64,000 bases of DNA, from the NCBI RefSeq assembly GCF_004153605.1, contig NZ_SDSI01000001.1, positions 744,001-808,000 on the forward strand. The letters run 5' to 3'. Source of the stretch: Qipengyuania_B thermophila. GTDB taxonomy: Bacteria; Pseudomonadota; Alphaproteobacteria; Sphingomonadales; Sphingomonadaceae. The position numbers and the translations under genes were made by a program. The stretch's first letter is position 1. Each line of letters begins with the position of its first letter. The notes beneath the pieces are model-generated. The model worked only from the letters and a program-made list of their open reading frames with translations, did no database searches and was not told the origin of the DNA. This document shows positions 1 through 8,920 of this stretch, piece after piece.

Positions 1-777
1 GTGGATCGGACGCGTGCGAACGAGGGCCGCGAGGCGCTGGCGCGGACGCTGCGCCGCCTCGGGGAACGCGGCAAGCTCGATCCCGGCACTGCCGAGGCCG
101 CGCTGAAGCGGGTGGAGGCGGCGGGAGACACCGGCGCGCTGGCGCATGCCGACCTGGTGATCGAGGCCGCGACGGAGCGGGAGGAAATCAAGCGCGGGAT
201 CTTCGCCTCGCTGGCGCCGGTGCTGCGTGACGAGGCCGTGCTGGCCACGAACACCTCGTCCATCCCCATCACCCGGCTGGCAAGTGCCGCCCGCGACCCG
301 CGCCAGTTCGTCGGCATCCATTTCTTCAATCCTGTTCCGCTGATGCGATTGGTGGAGGTCATTCCCGGACTCGCGACGGCCCCGGAAACGGTGGAGGTCG
401 CGCGTGCCTTCGCGCAGCGGCTGGGCAAGGAGGTGGTGCTCAGCCGCGACGAGCCGGGGTTCGTCGTCAACCGCATGCTGCTGCCGATGATCAACGAGGC
501 CGTGTTCCTGCTGGCCGAAGGCACGGCCAGCGCACAGGACATCGACCGCGGCGCGCGGCTCGGCCTCAACCATCCGCTCGGCCCGTTGCAGCTTGCCGAT
601 CTCATCGGCCTCGACACCTGCCTCGAAATCATCCGTGTGCTGCATGCGTCCACCGGCGACGGCAAGTACCGGCCCGCACCGCTGCTGCAGCGTTATGTCG
701 AGGCGGGCTGGCTGGGGCGCAAGAGCGGCCGCGGCTTCTACGACTACGGCGGACCCGAACCCGTCCCCGCGCGCTGA
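1..777 (+). CDS. 3-hydroxyacyl-CoA dehydrogenase (3-hydroxybutyryl-CoA dehydrogenase type), 5' end outside window
   Basis: Oxidises or reduces the 3-hydroxyl of short acyl-CoAs with NAD(P), in beta-oxidation or butyrate/PHB-type metabolism. The visible part holds the rest of the Rossmann domain (ADLVIEAATE, LATNTSSIPIT), the catalytic His region IHFFNPVPLMRLVEV, and the C-terminal helical domain with EPGFVVNRMLLPMINEA and GLNHPLGPLQLADLIGLD. The N-terminal GxGxxG dinucleotide-binding loop is missing because the gene starts before base 1. The GTG at base 1 is therefore an in-frame codon and not the real start. The domain order and spacing are those of the single-function 280-300 aa enzyme, not of the large FadB/FadJ fusion. 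Confidence 0.9.
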   Translation: MDRTRANEGREALARTLRRLGERGKLDPGTAEAALKRVEAAGDTGALAHADLVIEAATEREEIKRGIFASLAPVLRDEAVLATNTSSIPITRLASAARDPRQFVGIHFFNPVPLMRLVEVIPGLATAPETVEVARAFAQRLGKEVVLSRDEPGFVVNRMLLPMINEAVFLLAEGTASAQDIDRGARLGLNHPLGPLQLADLIGLDTCLEIIRVLHASTGDGKYRPAPLLQRYVEAGWLGRKSGRGFYDYGGPEPVPAR

Positions 778-783
778 CACGCG

Positions 784-809
784 GGAACGGGCGCGCCGCA
801 CCGGGTGTT
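784..809 (+). promoter_or_regulatory. Possible EcfG-type promoter
   Basis: GGAAC at 784-788 is followed after 17 bases by TGTT (806-809), three of four matches to the CGTT element of the general-stress sigma factor EcfG. The predicted start near 816 lies about 16 bases before the small acidic gene that begins at 832. The match is imperfect, so this is inference. Confidence 0.35.
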
Positions 810-831
810 GTGCAGGCGAGGAGACGTGGCG

Positions 832-1224
832 ATGATGAGCGACGAGAGCACCCGTGCCCCCCGGGGAGATGACGGCGAACGGCAGCCGGATCTTGCCCCC
901 GAACTGTTCAACGACGAGCAGGAGGACGAATCGGCTCAGGCGCACAGCATTGCCGACGCCGCGCTCGGCGATGAGGATGCGGACGGCTCTCCGCTCGACA
1001 GTATTAAGGTGTCCGGCGGCATCGATGTGATCGAACCGTCGGCGCAGGATCTCGTCGATCACATGCGCGACATGGAGGCCTCCGGACGGATCGACATGGG
1101 CGCCTATGCCGGGGAGCCCAACCACGACGACAACGAAGACAAGTTCGGCGCCGAGAACAAGGTCGACCCGCATCTGACCGGCGATGGCGACAGCGTGCCG
1201 GACACGAGCCTCAACCGTCGCTGA
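832..1224 (+). CDS. Small acidic hydrophilic protein, unknown function
   Basis: A 130-residue protein, very rich in Asp and Glu, with no signal peptide and no membrane segment. It is probably largely disordered. I do not recognise a named domain. The start is set at ATG 832 (MMSDEST) because a clear AGGAGA lies about eight bases upstream; an in-frame GTG at 805 would add nine residues but has no such site. An EcfG-like promoter sits just upstream. The gene converges with the DUF202 gene and their 3' ends overlap by 14 bases. Low-complexity acidic proteins of this size are common in stress regulons, but no function is visible in the sequence. Confidence 0.75.
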   Translation: MMSDESTRAPRGDDGERQPDLAPELFNDEQEDESAQAHSIADAALGDEDADGSPLDSIKVSGGIDVIEPSAQDLVDHMRDMEASGRIDMGAYAGEPNHDDNEDKFGAENKVDPHLTGDGDSVPDTSLNRR

Positions 1225-1579
1225 ACCCGCCGTCGTTCAGAAACCAGAACCCCGCGATCAGCAGCAGGCTTCCGCCGACGACCGACCAGCTCATCCACCT
1301 CAGGTTCGGGAGGCGGGGTGCGGCGACATTGTGGGTCGAGAGCCGGTCGAGTGAGCGGCACGCGCGCCGCTCCGCCATGATCGCCACCGCCGCCCCGAGC
1401 AGGACGAACAGCGTCGCAATCGCGCGCGCCAGCCAGGGCGGTTCGAAGTCGCCGAACACGGCGCGGAAGGCAAGCCCGATGCCGATCGCGGCGAAGGCGG
1501 TGCGCAGCCAGCCGGCATAGGTCCGCTCGGTCGCCTGAACCGTGCGATCCTCCGCCAGCTCGGTCCGCGCCGTGGCCAT
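1211..1579 (-). CDS. DUF202 (YidH-type) inner-membrane protein
   Basis: A protein of 122 residues with the DUF202 signature near the start (TELAEDRTVQATERTYAGWL, with aromatic and Gly residues following) and three hydrophobic stretches, as in YidH-like proteins, whose biochemical role is unknown. The start is placed at ATG 1579 because a good GAGGAA Shine-Dalgarno lies nine bases before it. A GTG at 1606 would add nine polar residues without a ribosome site. An EcfG-like promoter lies immediately upstream. Convergent overlap with the acidic protein gene suggests the two 3' ends share one short boundary region. Confidence 0.85.
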   Translation of the reverse strand: MATARTELAEDRTVQATERTYAGWLRTAFAAIGIGLAFRAVFGDFEPPWLARAIATLFVLLGAAVAIMAERRACRSLDRLSTHNVAAPRLPNLRWMSWSVVGGSLLLIAGFWFLNDGGFSDG

Positions 1580-1614
1580 TTCGTTGGCTTCCTCGCTGTT
1601 CGCCACGCAGGACC

Positions 1615-1639
1615 AATGGCGCGTCGGCGTTCAGGTTCC
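1615..1639 (-). promoter_or_regulatory. Possible EcfG-type promoter for the DUF202 gene
   Basis: Read on the minus strand, GGAAC (1639-1635) is followed after 16 bases by CATT (1618-1615), one mismatch from CGTT. Transcription would begin near 1608. That fits translation from the ATG at 1579 with its Shine-Dalgarno inside the leader, and does not fit the GTG at 1606. Confidence 0.35.
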
Positions 1640-4240
1640 GCGCAGCTGCTGCTTGATGCCGTAGAGGAGGTCGAGTGCCTCGCGCGGGCTCAGCCGGTCC
1701 GGATCGAGCGCATCGAGCGTCGCGCGGACGGCGTCGACGGCGGTGTCGCGCTGGCGGGCAGCGCTGGCGAACAGGGGCAGTTCGCCAAGGCCCGCGGCAA
1801 GCCCGCCCGTATCGGCGCGCCCCTGTTCGAGCCGGTCGAGCACGTCAGCCGCGCGGGCGATCACCGCCGGCGGGATCCCCGCCAGTTTCGCCACCGCCAG
1901 CCCGAACGACCGGTCGGCGGCGCCGTTCGCCAGTTCGTGCAGCAGGATCAGGTCGCCCTGCCACTCGCGCGCCTTGACATGATGCAGCGTCAGCGCCTCG
2001 CACCGCTCCGCGAGCCGCGCGAGCTCGTGGTAGTGCGTGGCAAACAGGCAGCGGCAGCGCAGCCGGTCATGGACGGCCTCGGCAACCGCCCAGGCGATCG
2101 CCAGCCCGTCATAGGTGGAGGTGCCGCGCCCGACTTCGTCGAGGATGACGAAGCTCCTGTCCGTAGCCTGGGTCAGGATGGCGGCGGTTTCGGCCATCTC
2201 GACCATGAAGGTCGACCGGCCTGCGGCAAGGTTGTCCGAAGCGCCCACCCGGCTGAAGATGCGGTCGGCGATGCCGATGCGCGCCGACCGGGCCGGCACG
2301 AAGCTGCCGGCCTGCGCCAGCAGGAGAATGAGCGCGTTCTGCCGCAGGAAGGTCGATTTGCCGCCCATGTTCGGCCCCCCGATGAGCCACATCCGGTCGT
2401 CGGCCGACAGGCTGCAGTCGTTGGCGATGAACCGCTGGCCCTGTGCGGCAAGGGCGCGCTCGACCACCGGGTGCCGACCGCCCTCGACGCGGAAGCAGCA
2501 GCCCTCGACGATCTCGGGACGGCACCACGCGTCTTCCGCGGCGCGTTCCGCCAGGCCCGCCGTGACATCGACCCGGGCCAGCGCCTCTGCCACGCGCCGC
2601 AGCGCTTCGGCGCGGGCGGCGACCTCGCCGACAAGGGCGGCGAACACCGCGTCCTCCAGCGCCTGCGCCTCGTCGGCGGCGCTGATGATGCGCGTGGCGG
2701 CGGCGTGAAGCGCAGGGGCGTTGAAACGCATGGTTCCGGCCAGTGTCTGCCGGTGCGTGAACCCGCTGTTCTCGTTCAGCAGGGCGGCGCCATGACGCGC
2801 GGGCACCTCGACGAAATAGCCGAGCACGGCGTTGTGCTTGATCTTCAGCGAGGCAAGGCCGGTCGTCTCGCGGTATTCTGCTTCGAGCGCGGCGAGCGCC
2901 TGACGGGCATCGCTGGCGAGCGCGCGCGCGGCATCGAGTTCCGGCGACCAGCCGGGCGCGACCCAGCCTGACCCGTCGCGGTCGCCGGCCTGCGCCGGCG
3001 CGAGCGCGCGGCTCAGCGTCTCCGACAGGCCGGCTTCGCTGCGCAGCGCCTCGGCGCAGCGCGCCAGCAGCGGCGGGAGACCCTCTTCCGCCCCGAGCAG
3101 GCCGGCAATCGCCGCCGCGGCGGTCAATGCGGCACTGACCGTCCCGAGATCGCGCGGCGAGCCGCGTTCAGCCACCAGCCGGGCGGCGGCCCGCGCGAGG
3201 TCCGGCACGCCCTTCAGCCGGTTGCGCAGATCGGACCGCAGCAGCGAGCGGTCGTGGAGGAAGCGGACCGCAGCCAGACGCGCCTCGATGACGTCCGCGT
3301 CGGTCAGCGGGGCGGACAGATCCTCGGCCAGCAGCCGCGCGCCGGCACTCGTGCGGCAGCGGTTCACGCCGTGGTGAAGGCTGCCGCTGCGCGACCCGTC
3401 CTGCGCCACGAGGATCTCGAGACTGGCCCGCGTCGCCGGATCGAGCAGGAGTTCGCCTGCGCCTGCGCGCCGCTGCGGCCAGCCAAGGCACGGCAGCGCG
3501 CCGCGCCCGACATGCTCCAGATAAGCGACGAGGCCGCCGAAAGCCGCCAGCATCGGCGGGGTAAACGCCGACGCGGTCGCGGCGGCGGTTTCGGGGAACA
3601 GCCTTTGCAGGGCGGCCTCGCCCTGGGCCGCGGTGAAGGCGGCGGCGGTGTGCCGGGCGTGCTGCACGCCGGCGGGAGCGGCGGGCGCCTCGACGGTGTC
3701 GGCCTGCACCAGCTCGCGCGGGCGGAGGCGGGCAAGGCGCTCGGCCAAGGCATCGGCCGCGCAGCTTTCCAGCCACACCGAGCCGGTCGACACCTCGCAG
3801 CAGGCGATGCCGACCTCGCCCCCGGCTTCCGCAAGCGCGACCAGCGGGTTGGACTGGTCAGGGTCCAGGAGCGCCTCCTCGGTGACGGTGCCCGCCGTCA
3901 CGACCCGCACGATGGCGCGGGCCACGAGCGCCTTGGAGCCGCCGCGCTGCCGCGCCTCATCAGGCGTTTCGGTCTGCTCGGCCACGGCGACGCGGAATCC
4001 CGCCTGGATCAGGCGGGCCAGATACCCCTCGGCGGCATGCACGGGTACGCCGCACATCGGCACCGGCTGTCCCTGATGCTCGCCCCGTGCGGTCAGCGCG
4101 ATTCCCAGCACCGCCGCTGCCTGGCGGGCGTCGTCGAAGAACAGCTCGTAGAAATCGCCCATGCGGTAGAACAGCAGGCACTCGCCCGCCTCGCGGCGGA
4201 GGGCCAGATACTGCGCCATCATCGGGGTTGCCGCTGCCAT
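1631..4240 (-). CDS. mutS: DNA mismatch repair protein MutS
   Basis: Recognises base mismatches and small loops in duplex DNA and starts methyl-independent mismatch repair with MutL. The 869 residues have the usual order: N-terminal mismatch-binding domain with the GDFYELF motif (Phe-x-Glu wedge) near residue 30, connector, long lever/clamp helices, and the ABC-type ATPase. The ATPase has Walker A GGPNMGGKSTFLRQ, Walker B region FVILDEVGRGTST and the ATHYHEL motif. Length matches bacterial MutS1. It is transcribed away from, and just downstream of, the Mrp operon, with its own promoter-like sequence. An alternative start is the ATG at 4222 (MMAQYLALRR), closer to the conserved N-terminus. Confidence 0.98.
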   Translation of the reverse strand: MAAATPMMAQYLALRREAGECLLFYRMGDFYELFFDDARQAAAVLGIALTARGEHQGQPVPMCGVPVHAAEGYLARLIQAGFRVAVAEQTETPDEARQRGGSKALVARAIVRVVTAGTVTEEALLDPDQSNPLVALAEAGGEVGIACCEVSTGSVWLESCAADALAERLARLRPRELVQADTVEAPAAPAGVQHARHTAAAFTAAQGEAALQRLFPETAAATASAFTPPMLAAFGGLVAYLEHVGRGALPCLGWPQRRAGAGELLLDPATRASLEILVAQDGSRSGSLHHGVNRCRTSAGARLLAEDLSAPLTDADVIEARLAAVRFLHDRSLLRSDLRNRLKGVPDLARAAARLVAERGSPRDLGTVSAALTAAAAIAGLLGAEEGLPPLLARCAEALRSEAGLSETLSRALAPAQAGDRDGSGWVAPGWSPELDAARALASDARQALAALEAEYRETTGLASLKIKHNAVLGYFVEVPARHGAALLNENSGFTHRQTLAGTMRFNAPALHAAATRIISAADEAQALEDAVFAALVGEVAARAEALRRVAEALARVDVTAGLAERAAEDAWCRPEIVEGCCFRVEGGRHPVVERALAAQGQRFIANDCSLSADDRMWLIGGPNMGGKSTFLRQNALILLLAQAGSFVPARSARIGIADRIFSRVGASDNLAAGRSTFMVEMAETAAILTQATDRSFVILDEVGRGTSTYDGLAIAWAVAEAVHDRLRCRCLFATHYHELARLAERCEALTLHHVKAREWQGDLILLHELANGAADRSFGLAVAKLAGIPPAVIARAADVLDRLEQGRADTGGLAAGLGELPLFASAARQRDTAVDAVRATLDALDPDRLSPREALDLLYGIKQQLRGT

Positions 4241-4247
4241 CGGCGTG

Positions 4248-4277
4248 TGCCTAGCCGTCCCTGCGGGGCTCCGGCAA
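4248..4277 (-). promoter_or_regulatory. Housekeeping-type promoter for mutS
   Basis: On the minus strand TTGCCG (4277-4272) is followed after 18 bases by TAGGCA (4253-4248). Transcription would start at about 4241, almost on the ATG at 4240. The mRNA would be nearly leaderless, or translation would begin at the ATG at 4222. The same TTGC...TAGGC pattern stands before the tRNA-Cys and rpmI genes. Confidence 0.35.
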
Positions 4278-4320
4278 CCGGTGGCCTGTCATTCAACGGT
4301 CGTCGGTGGAGTCTTCGAAA

Positions 4321-5997
4321 TCACACCGTGGCGAGAGCGAGCACGACCACCGCTGCGAGGAGGACGGGGGCGATCACCGGCCACCGTGCAGCGGCGGCCT
4401 CCACGCGTCCGGCGGCCGCGCCGACCCGGGCCAAGGCGCCTTGCAGCGGAAGCTGCGGCGCGGGTGCCTGCCACTCTTGCGCGCGGCCGATGGCGGCGTT
4501 GACGAGGCGCTCTGCGGGCGCAACCAGGTCGCCCTCGGGCACCACCGGCGCCGCACGGCCCCAGCGAACCGCTCCGGCGAGGATCGCCGCGCCAAGCAGC
4601 AGCGGCCACGCAGCCCCCCAGAGGGTCGCGGGGCTGAAGGCATAGGCGAGCGCCTGGCCGCTGGCCGCCGGAAACAGCAGCCACGGCAAGGTCAGCGCCG
4701 CCAGCGCCGCGCCCGCGAAGGGCAGCAGAACGGCTGGCCGGGGGCGCAGGTGCGGCGCGGGAGTGTCGCGGCGGACCAGCATCAGGAACCGCAGCATCAG
4801 CAGCGTGGTGCCGACGGCCGACAGCGTGACCAGCAGCGCGGCGGCGCCGGTGCCGAGCGGCCCCTTGACGGCGAGCTTCGCCAGCGCGCCGCCGGTGAAC
4901 GGCAGGCCGGCGATGGCGAGCGCGGTCAACCCCGTCAGGAGCAGCAGCGGCCGCCGGCTGGCTCCGCCCGCGGCGTGCAGCACACCGACCGACAGGAACA
5001 GCGCGCCTTTTGCCAGACCGTGATGCGCGGCGTAGAAGCCGGCGGCCGACAGTGCGAGGCCGGGACCGGGAGAAGCGAGACCGGCACCCAGCACGGTGAC
5101 GATCAGACCCATCTGGCTGACGGTGGAATACGCCAGCACCGCCTTGGCGCGCCGCTGGAACAGTCCCGCCGCCACCCCGTAATAGGCCGTCGTCAGGCCG
5201 AGGGTCACGAGCGCGCCGCTCCAGTCCGGCAACGCCGTGCCAAGAGGCAGGAACTGCATCAGACCAAAGATCCCGGCCTTGACGATCGCGCCCGAGAGCA
5301 CCGCCGATGCGGGCACCGGAGCTGCCGGATGGGCAAGCGGCAACCAGACGTGCAGCGGCACGAGGCCGGCCTTGAGTCCGAACCCGGCGATCATCAGCGC
5401 CAGGGCGAGGTCACGCCGGGGGAGCGCGGGCAGGGCCGAGCGGATGTCGGCGATGAACACCGAACCGACGCCGCTGGCCGCCACCAGCAGCCCCAACAGC
5501 AGCGCGGTCTCTCCGACGATCGCCAGCAGCAGGTAGATTCGCCCCGCGCGCCGCGCCTCCGCGGTGCCATCATGCACCACCAGTCCGAAGGCCGACAGCG
5601 ACAGGATGGCGAAGGCAAGGTAGAAGCTGACGACATCCGCCGCGAGCACCAGCAGCATGTTGCCCGTCAGCGTCGCCAGCCAGAATCCTGCGAACCGATC
5701 GCGCCGTTCGCCGGTGACGCTTGCGCGCGCCGTGATCCCGGCGAGCGTCCAGAGCAGCGCCGCGATGCCGAGGAACACACGCCCCTGTGCCTCCATCACC
5801 AGTCCCGCCCCCAGAAGCGTCTGCGGCAGCGGCTGGGCCGTGCCGGACGGGACCAGCAGGGCCGCAGCCAGTCCCGGCAGGGCGGCGAACGGGAGCAGCC
5901 GGATCATCAGGCCGCGCCGGGTCGGCAGCAGCGCCAGCGCGGTGAGCAGCAGCGGCACCCCGACGGCCGCGTCGAGCAGGAAGCGGTGCCAGCTCAT
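4321..5997 (-). CDS. Third MrpD/NuoL-M-like proton-conducting antiporter subunit
   Basis: A polytopic membrane protein of 558 residues of the complex I/Mrp antiporter-like family (Proton_antipo_M), the last gene of the Mrp operon. It keeps the helix-7 lysine motif (SAVLSGAIVKAGIFGL) and the broken helix region. Where its two sister subunits have a helix-5 glutamate (FYEFLTL, YVGLELL), this one reads FYLAFAILSLSAF, with Ala in place of Glu. The C-terminus is longer than MrpD, with an extra amphipathic and transmembrane part ending at the window's 4.3-kb gap. The start codon overlaps the previous gene's stop by four bases (ATGA). It could be a structural or gated subunit that does not pump in the canonical way. 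Confidence 0.85.
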   Translation of the reverse strand: MSWHRFLLDAAVGVPLLLTALALLPTRRGLMIRLLPFAALPGLAAALLVPSGTAQPLPQTLLGAGLVMEAQGRVFLGIAALLWTLAGITARASVTGERRDRFAGFWLATLTGNMLLVLAADVVSFYLAFAILSLSAFGLVVHDGTAEARRAGRIYLLLAIVGETALLLGLLVAASGVGSVFIADIRSALPALPRRDLALALMIAGFGLKAGLVPLHVWLPLAHPAAPVPASAVLSGAIVKAGIFGLMQFLPLGTALPDWSGALVTLGLTTAYYGVAAGLFQRRAKAVLAYSTVSQMGLIVTVLGAGLASPGPGLALSAAGFYAAHHGLAKGALFLSVGVLHAAGGASRRPLLLLTGLTALAIAGLPFTGGALAKLAVKGPLGTGAAALLVTLSAVGTTLLMLRFLMLVRRDTPAPHLRPRPAVLLPFAGAALAALTLPWLLFPAASGQALAYAFSPATLWGAAWPLLLGAAILAGAVRWGRAAPVVPEGDLVAPAERLVNAAIGRAQEWQAPAPQLPLQGALARVGAAAGRVEAAAARWPVIAPVLLAAVVVLALATV

Positions 5998-7460
5998 CCG
6001 CCGTACACCCGCGCGACGATCAGTTCGGCCCAGCTCAGCGGGCTAAGCGCGAAGCCGGCGAACAGGCCCATCAGCAGCACGGCCGCGGCGGTGACGACCG
6101 CCGGCCAGACGAGCATGGCGACCGCCTCGCGGCCCGGCTCCGCTTCGGCCGCGGGGGGGAGGAACCAGGCCCGGTAGACGAGCGGCAGGAAGTAGGCGGC
6201 GTTCAGCACGCTGCTGCCGGCGAGGACGAAGATGACCCACGTCTCGCCGGCTTGGAGCGCGCCGAGCCCGAGCTGCCACTTGCTGACGAACCCGGCGAGC
6301 GGCGGGACGCCGATCATCCCCAGCGCCGCGACGGAGAACGCCCCCATGGTCAGCGGCATCGCCCGTCCCGCCCCGTCGAGCTGATCCACCCGCGTGATGC
6401 CCATGCGTTCGGCCAGAGCGCCGGCGCAGAAGAACATGGTGATCTTCATCACCCCTTGATGGACGAGGTGCACCAGCCCTCCCACGGTCGCGGCCGGACC
6501 GGCGAGCGCGGCGCCCAGCACGATGTAGCTGACCTGGCTGACGGTGGAGTAGGCGAGCCGCTTCTTGAGGTCGATCTGGAACAGCGCCCGCATCGACCCG
6601 TACAGGATCGTGACGCTCGCCACCGCCATCAGCGGCAGGCCCACGCCCAGAGCCTGCACCAGATCGAAGCCATAGACGTCGTAGACGACGCGGATGATGC
6701 CGAACGCGCCAGCCTTCACCACCGCCACGGCGTGCAGCAGCGCCGACACCGGCGCAGGCGCAACCATGGCGGCAGGGAGCCAGCCATGCAGCGGGACAAG
6801 CGCGGCCTTGACCCCCAGACCGGCCACCAGCAGCGCGAAGATGGCCGTCAGGGTGGCGGGCTCCACCTCCAGCAACTGGTCACGCACGGCGAACTCGATC
6901 GGCCCGGTCAGCCCCTCGAGCCATACCATGCCCACGAGCAGCAGCGCGCTGCCCCCCAGCGTGTAGGCCAGGTAGGTCCGCCCGGCGCTGATTGATTTCT
7001 CGTCGCCCTTGTGGGTGACCAGCGGCCAGGTCGAAAGGGTGAGGAACTCATAGAAGATGAAAAACGTGATCAGCGTCCCCGACAGCGCCACGCCGGTGGT
7101 GGCCGCCACGCACAGGCTGAAGAAGCCGAAGAAGCGGGACTGGTTCGGGGCATGGCCGAAATACCCCATCGCGTAGACCGTCGTCAGCAGCCACAGGAAC
7201 GCCGACAGGGTGAGGAACAGCAGGCACAGCGCATCCACCCGCAACAGCAGATACAGCTCGGGCATGAGCACGAGCCGGGTTTCGTACACCTCCCCGCGCG
7301 CCACGCCGGCGAGCATGAGAGCGACCAGCGCGAGCTTTGCCCCGGCCCCGGCGAGGTTGACTACGGCCCTTGGGGTCCGGCGGTCCTCGGGGATGCGGAA
7401 GATGACCAGCGCCGGCACGAGGCTGGTCAGGAGCGTCAAGACAGGCAGCCACGCGTTCAT
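5994..7460 (-). CDS. mrpD: Mrp/Mnh antiporter subunit D-like (second copy)
   Basis: A 488-residue polytopic inner-membrane protein of the proton-translocating antiporter family. Both key charges are in place: the helix-5 glutamate in FFIFYEFLTLSTWPLV and the helix-7 lysine in SALLHAVAVVKAGAFGI. It is expected to form one proton channel of the cation/H+ antiporter complex. It overlaps its upstream and downstream neighbours by four bases each, so the set is translationally coupled. Length agrees with MrpD (about 490 aa), not with full-length MrpA (about 770-800 aa). Confidence 0.92.
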   Translation of the reverse strand: MNAWLPVLTLLTSLVPALVIFRIPEDRRTPRAVVNLAGAGAKLALVALMLAGVARGEVYETRLVLMPELYLLLRVDALCLLFLTLSAFLWLLTTVYAMGYFGHAPNQSRFFGFFSLCVAATTGVALSGTLITFFIFYEFLTLSTWPLVTHKGDEKSISAGRTYLAYTLGGSALLLVGMVWLEGLTGPIEFAVRDQLLEVEPATLTAIFALLVAGLGVKAALVPLHGWLPAAMVAPAPVSALLHAVAVVKAGAFGIIRVVYDVYGFDLVQALGVGLPLMAVASVTILYGSMRALFQIDLKKRLAYSTVSQVSYIVLGAALAGPAATVGGLVHLVHQGVMKITMFFCAGALAERMGITRVDQLDGAGRAMPLTMGAFSVAALGMIGVPPLAGFVSKWQLGLGALQAGETWVIFVLAGSSVLNAAYFLPLVYRAWFLPPAAEAEPGREAVAMLVWPAVVTAAAVLLMGLFAGFALSPLSWAELIVARVYGG

Positions 7461-8920
7461 TGCAGCCCCTCATGCGCCGCCGCGGGGTTGTTGACCTGGA
7501 TCAGGCGATACGGCTCGAACGACAGGATGCCGAGCAGCATGGCGGCCAGCGCGAGGAGGAGAGGCGCGAGCTGAAGCACCGCCGGCACACGGGCGAAGCG
7601 CGCGCCCTCCGCCGGCGCGGCGCGCATCAGGGCATTGACCGGCCGGGCCAGATACACCGCCGCCAGCAGCCCGCCCACGACCATCACCGCGGCCCAGCCC
7701 GCCTGCTGCGCCGCGAAGGCATAGGTGAGAAGGAGATACTTGGCGAGGAAGCCGCCGCTCGGCGGCAGACCCATCAGCGACACCGCGGCGATGACGAAGG
7801 CGAAGCTGGCCACCGGCACCGCCTTGGCCACGCCGCCGAGCCGGTCGAGCCGGTCGGTCCCGGCGGCAAGCATGATGGTTCCGGCCGCAAGGAACATGGC
7901 CGCCTTGGCCAGCCCGTGCGACAGCGCATGGAACACCGCGCCCGTCCACGCTCCCGCCGACCAGGGCTGCGCCCCCAGCGCCGCGCCGGCGAGCGGAAAG
8001 GCGAGCAGCAGATAGCCAAGCTGCGCCACCGTGGAGTAGGCGACGATCGGTTTCAGCCGGTCCTGCCGGATCGCCTGCACCGATCCGTAGAGGACGGCCA
8101 TCGCGCCCAGCCCCCCCATCAGCGCGTTCAGCAGGGCGCCGGCCAGCGGCGGCAGCACGTCGAACCAGAGGCGGAACAGGATGAGGACGCTGGCCTTGAC
8201 CACCAGGGCGGACAGCAGCGCGCTGGCCGGTGCAGGAGCGCCGGCATGGGCCGGTGGCAGCCAGGCGTGGAAGGGGAAGATCGCGGCCTTGGCCAGCAGC
8301 CCGACGCTGATCAGCGCCGCCGCCGCCACGGTCGCGGTGTCCGGCGCCAGCGCCACCGCCAGCAGTTCCATGTCGAGTGTCGCGTAACGGCCATAGAGCA
8401 GCGCGGCGCCGATGAGAAACGTGACGGAGCCGAACAGCGCGAACAGCAGGTAGCGCAAGGCCGCGGCAAGCGTTGCGGCCCGCCCGTCCAGCGCCACCAT
8501 CGCGACACCAGCCAGCGTCAGCAGTTCGAGCCCGACATACAGGTTGAACAGGTCGCGTCCCAGCAGGATCAGGTTCACCGCCGTCCACACGGCGTAGAAC
8601 AGCGGCCAGAAGGCCGCCGCCCGCCGGGGGCGGGGATCGGCTGCGAAATAGGTTGCGGCGTAGGCGCCGACCACTGCCGCCACCAGCGCCGTCATCACCA
8701 GGAAGGCGGCGGCGAAGCCGTCGGCGCGCAGCGCGATGCCGAGCGGCGGCGCCCACCCGCCCAGCGGCTCGACCACCGGGATCGCCCGCGCAAGCTGCCA
8801 TGTGAGCACGAGCATCAGCGGGCCGGTCACCCACACGAGCAGCGCACCGCGCCGCCCGAGGAACACCGCGGCAAGGCACGCGGCCAAGGGCAGCGCCACC
8901 AGCAGGCCCGGCTCAGCCAC
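7457..8920 (-). CDS. mrpD: Mrp/Mnh antiporter subunit D-like (first copy)
   Basis: A 487-residue paralogue of the next gene. It carries the helix-5 Glu (LYVGLELLTLAG) and the helix-7 Lys (SALLSALVVKASVLIL), plus FPFHAWLPPAHAGAPAPAS, the family signature loop. It should be another proton-channel subunit of the same membrane complex. Its start overlaps the end of mrpC by eight bases. Which of the two complete copies is the orthologue of MrpD and which stands in for the N-terminal half of MrpA cannot be settled by eye. Confidence 0.92.
   Translation of the reverse strand: MAEPGLLVALPLAACLAAVFLGRRGALLVWVTGPLMLVLTWQLARAIPVVEPLGGWAPPLGIALRADGFAAAFLVMTALVAAVVGAYAATYFAADPRPRRAAAFWPLFYAVWTAVNLILLGRDLFNLYVGLELLTLAGVAMVALDGRAATLAAALRYLLFALFGSVTFLIGAALLYGRYATLDMELLAVALAPDTATVAAAALISVGLLAKAAIFPFHAWLPPAHAGAPAPASALLSALVVKASVLILFRLWFDVLPPLAGALLNALMGGLGAMAVLYGSVQAIRQDRLKPIVAYSTVAQLGYLLLAFPLAGAALGAQPWSAGAWTGAVFHALSHGLAKAAMFLAAGTIMLAAGTDRLDRLGGVAKAVPVASFAFVIAAVSLMGLPPSGGFLAKYLLLTYAFAAQQAGWAAVMVVGGLLAAVYLARPVNALMRAAPAEGARFARVPAVLQLAPLLLALAAMLLGILSFEPYRLIQVNNPAAAHEGLQ

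Noticed and set aside
1616..2971. Plus-strand open frame of 451 codons opposite mutS
   Set aside because: It has no recognisable motif and shadows a fully conserved mutS reading.
4306..6177. Long plus-strand open frame (623 codons) opposite the Mrp genes
   Set aside because: It is an antisense shadow in high-GC DNA: Gln/Arg/Gly-rich low-complexity translation with no motif, opposite a clear membrane protein gene.
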